Origin: Planctomycetota bacterium
Lineage (GTDB): Bacteria; Planctomycetota; Phycisphaerae; Sedimentisphaerales; UBA12454
DNA: 32,728 nt
Assembly (NCBI GenBank): GCA_022705345.1
Contig: JAKJEQ010000009.1
Coordinates: forward strand, 1 to 32,728
Direction of reading: 5' to 3'
Shown: positions 31,654 through 32,728 of the stretch, in pieces
How positions within the stretch are numbered: the first letter of the stretch is position 1
Layout: each line of letters opens with the position of its first letter
Notes under the pieces: generated by a model
What the model was told of the DNA's origin: nothing
Database searches by the model: none
Seen by the model: the letters and a program-made list of their open reading frames with translations, nothing else
Program-made: the position numbers and the translations under genes

Positions 31654-32644
31654 TTTCTGGAAAGGCAAAAAAGTTTTAATTACAGGCGCTGAAGGTTTTA
31701 TAGGTTCTAACCTTACAGAAGAACTTGCGAAAAAGGGAGCGAAAGCAAGGGTATTCATTTTCTATAATTCCTTCGGCAAATGGGGATGGTTTGACCATAC
31801 AAAAAAAAATCTATTAAAAAACATAGAAATATTCGCCGGCGATATTCGAGATCCTTACAGAGTATCAGAAGCTGTCAAAGGTCAGGAGGTTGTACTCCAC
31901 CTGGCAAGTTTAATAGGTATTCCTTACAGCTATTGTGCTCCAGATAGTTATATAGATACAAATGTAAAAGGAACATTGAATATTTTGAACGCCTGCCGTT
32001 CACAAAGAATAGAACGTTTTATCTATACTTCAACGAGCGAAGTTTATGGAACCGCTAAATATACGCCAATAGATGAAAAGCATCCTTTGCAGCCGCAATC
32101 TCCTTACTCTGCAAGCAAAATAGCTGCTGAAAACATATCGTTAAGTTATTATTATTCTTTCGGGGTACCTGTTTCTGTTCTAAGACCATTTAATACTTAT
32201 GGACCACGACAATCAGCCCGGGCGATCATTCCCACTGTTATTTCCCAAATATATGCAGGCAAGAAAATAATAGAATTGGGCAATCTTGCGCCTACAAGAG
32301 ATTTTAATTATGTCAAGGATACTGCTAATGCTTTCATAAAGTTGGCAGAAACTTCGAAAGTTGAAGGGGAAATTTTCAATGCAGGCAGCGGAAGAGAAAT
32401 ATCCATAAAGGATTTGGTTGAACTTATAATTGAAATAACAGGGAAAAGGGTAAAAGTAGCCAATAATCAAAATAGATTAAGGCCTAAAGCCAGTGAAGTG
32501 CAAAGACTCATTTGTGATAACACTAAAATCAGAGAAAGCTGCGGGTGGAAACCGACTGTAACACTGGAACAGGGATTGGAAATGACCTGTCGGTGGATAA
32601 AAGACCATTTGGATAGTTGCAAGACATCAGTTTATAACATATGA
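31646..32644 (+). CDS. legB: NAD-dependent NDP-sugar 4,6-dehydratase (LegB-like SDR)
   Basis: A 332-residue extended short-chain dehydrogenase. The Rossmann motif is VLITGAEGFIGSNL near the N-terminus. The catalytic set is the STSEVYG triad Thr/Ser region and YSASK (Tyr and Lys), followed by SVLRPFNTYGPRQSARAIIP. In the GDP-legionaminate route LegB converts GDP-GlcNAc to the 4-keto-6-deoxy sugar. I start at ATG 31646 (AGAAAAG just upstream, N-terminus MNNFWKGKKVLITG) rather than 31622, which would extend into ptmE by more than the typical overlap. The stop overlaps the next ATG (ATGA), so coupling continues downstream. UDP-glucose epimerase-like enzymes are the alternative. Confidence 0.85.
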   Translation: MNNFWKGKKVLITGAEGFIGSNLTEELAKKGAKARVFIFYNSFGKWGWFDHTKKNLLKNIEIFAGDIRDPYRVSEAVKGQEVVLHLASLIGIPYSYCAPDSYIDTNVKGTLNILNACRSQRIERFIYTSTSEVYGTAKYTPIDEKHPLQPQSPYSASKIAAENISLSYYYSFGVPVSVLRPFNTYGPRQSARAIIPTVISQIYAGKKIIELGNLAPTRDFNYVKDTANAFIKLAETSKVEGEIFNAGSGREISIKDLVELIIEITGKRVKVANNQNRLRPKASEVQRLICDNTKIRESCGWKPTVTLEQGLEMTCRWIKDHLDSCKTSVYNI

Positions 32645-32728
32645 ATGTAATATTTTTAACTCAGTCCCGAACGCTGGATTTATTTTTTCCGCTAATGCAG
32701 GCTATTAATGGTATTACTCCATTGAAAA
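32641..32728 (+). CDS. Start of a further cluster gene, cut by the window end
   Basis: ATG 32641 overlaps the legB stop as ATGA. The 29 visible codons (MNVIFLTQSRTLDLFFPLMQ, then AINGITPLK) remain open to the end. The hydrophobic beta-strand start would suit a glycosyltransferase or surface-carbohydrate protein, but too little is present to assign it. Confidence 0.6.
   Translation, partial: MNVIFLTQSRTLDLFFPLMQAINGITPLK

Noticed and set aside
1-32728. CRISPR arrays, insertion sequences or prophage genes
   Set aside because: No regularly spaced direct repeats, transposase, integrase or phage structural motifs were seen on either strand.

Overview
The window looks like chromosome from an anaerobic or facultatively anaerobic planctomycete-type bacterium, most probably class Phycisphaerae (Sedimentisphaerales-like). 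This is inferred from gene content and no sequence search was run. Pointers are: a Gram-negative style MlaE/MlaF lipid transporter; McsA/McsB protein-arginine phosphorylation without CtsR or ClpC beside it; an L-fucose isomerase with a rhamnulokinase-type kinase; a very large double acyl-CoA dehydratase activase; and several radical SAM enzymes. Most of the window has moderate GC content. The last 6-7 kb is clearly A+T rich.

Layout. (a) 1-610, minus: a UPF0210/DUF711 gene cut by the window start, divergent from a small repeat-rich lipoprotein (754-1128). (b) 1310-8193, plus: L-fucose isomerase and a sugar kinase (overlapping); coaD and a QueD-like protein (1 nt apart); mcsA-mcsB; a secreted GH113-like glycoside hydrolase. 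(c) 8194-8472: an intergenic region with a palindromic GTCATTGCGAG-type dispersed repeat. (d) 8473-12939, plus: a 1,444-1,488-residue activase. Its end overlaps the convergent folP by 58 bp. (e) 12882-24247, minus: folP and a secreted hypothetical protein; pdxB; a nitronate-monooxygenase-like flavoprotein; a tight operon mlaE-mlaF-FAD/Fe-S dehydrogenase-amrS; and a TIGR03960-type radical SAM protein. (f) 24269-25300, plus: apbE, divergent from the radical SAM gene across only 21 bp. It is followed by a convergent tRNA-Arg(TCG). (g) 25376-26595: a degraded zone with a second copy of the palindromic repeat, a D-lactate dehydrogenase pseudogene with its middle deleted, and a 424-bp A+T-rich leader. 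(h) 26596 to the end, plus: a tightly packed legionaminic-acid-type (sialic-acid-like nonulosonate) cluster in the order legF, methyltransferase, legI, legG, ptmE, legB and a further gene cut by the window end.

How the genes work together. The left part combines deoxyhexose catabolism (isomerase, kinase), CoA biosynthesis and protein quality control. The middle combines cofactor biosynthesis (folate, PLP), redox enzymes and outer-membrane lipid transport. The right part makes an activated nine-carbon acidic sugar for a surface glycan or glycoprotein, probably by the GDP-sugar route, because a CBS-nucleotidyltransferase (PtmE type) and a LegB-type dehydratase are both present. The aminotransferase (LegC) and acetyltransferase (LegH) are not in the window.

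Most noteworthy: the legionaminic-type cluster with an embedded zinc-ribbon methyltransferase; a QueD-family protein that keeps its zinc ligands but has lost the Cys/Asp/His catalytic set; overlapping divergent TATAAT boxes that predict leaderless mRNAs; the double-ATPase activase; the two palindromic repeats; and a GC-skew reversal near 8.3-9.4 kb. I found no CRISPR array, intact insertion sequence, phage gene or rRNA.
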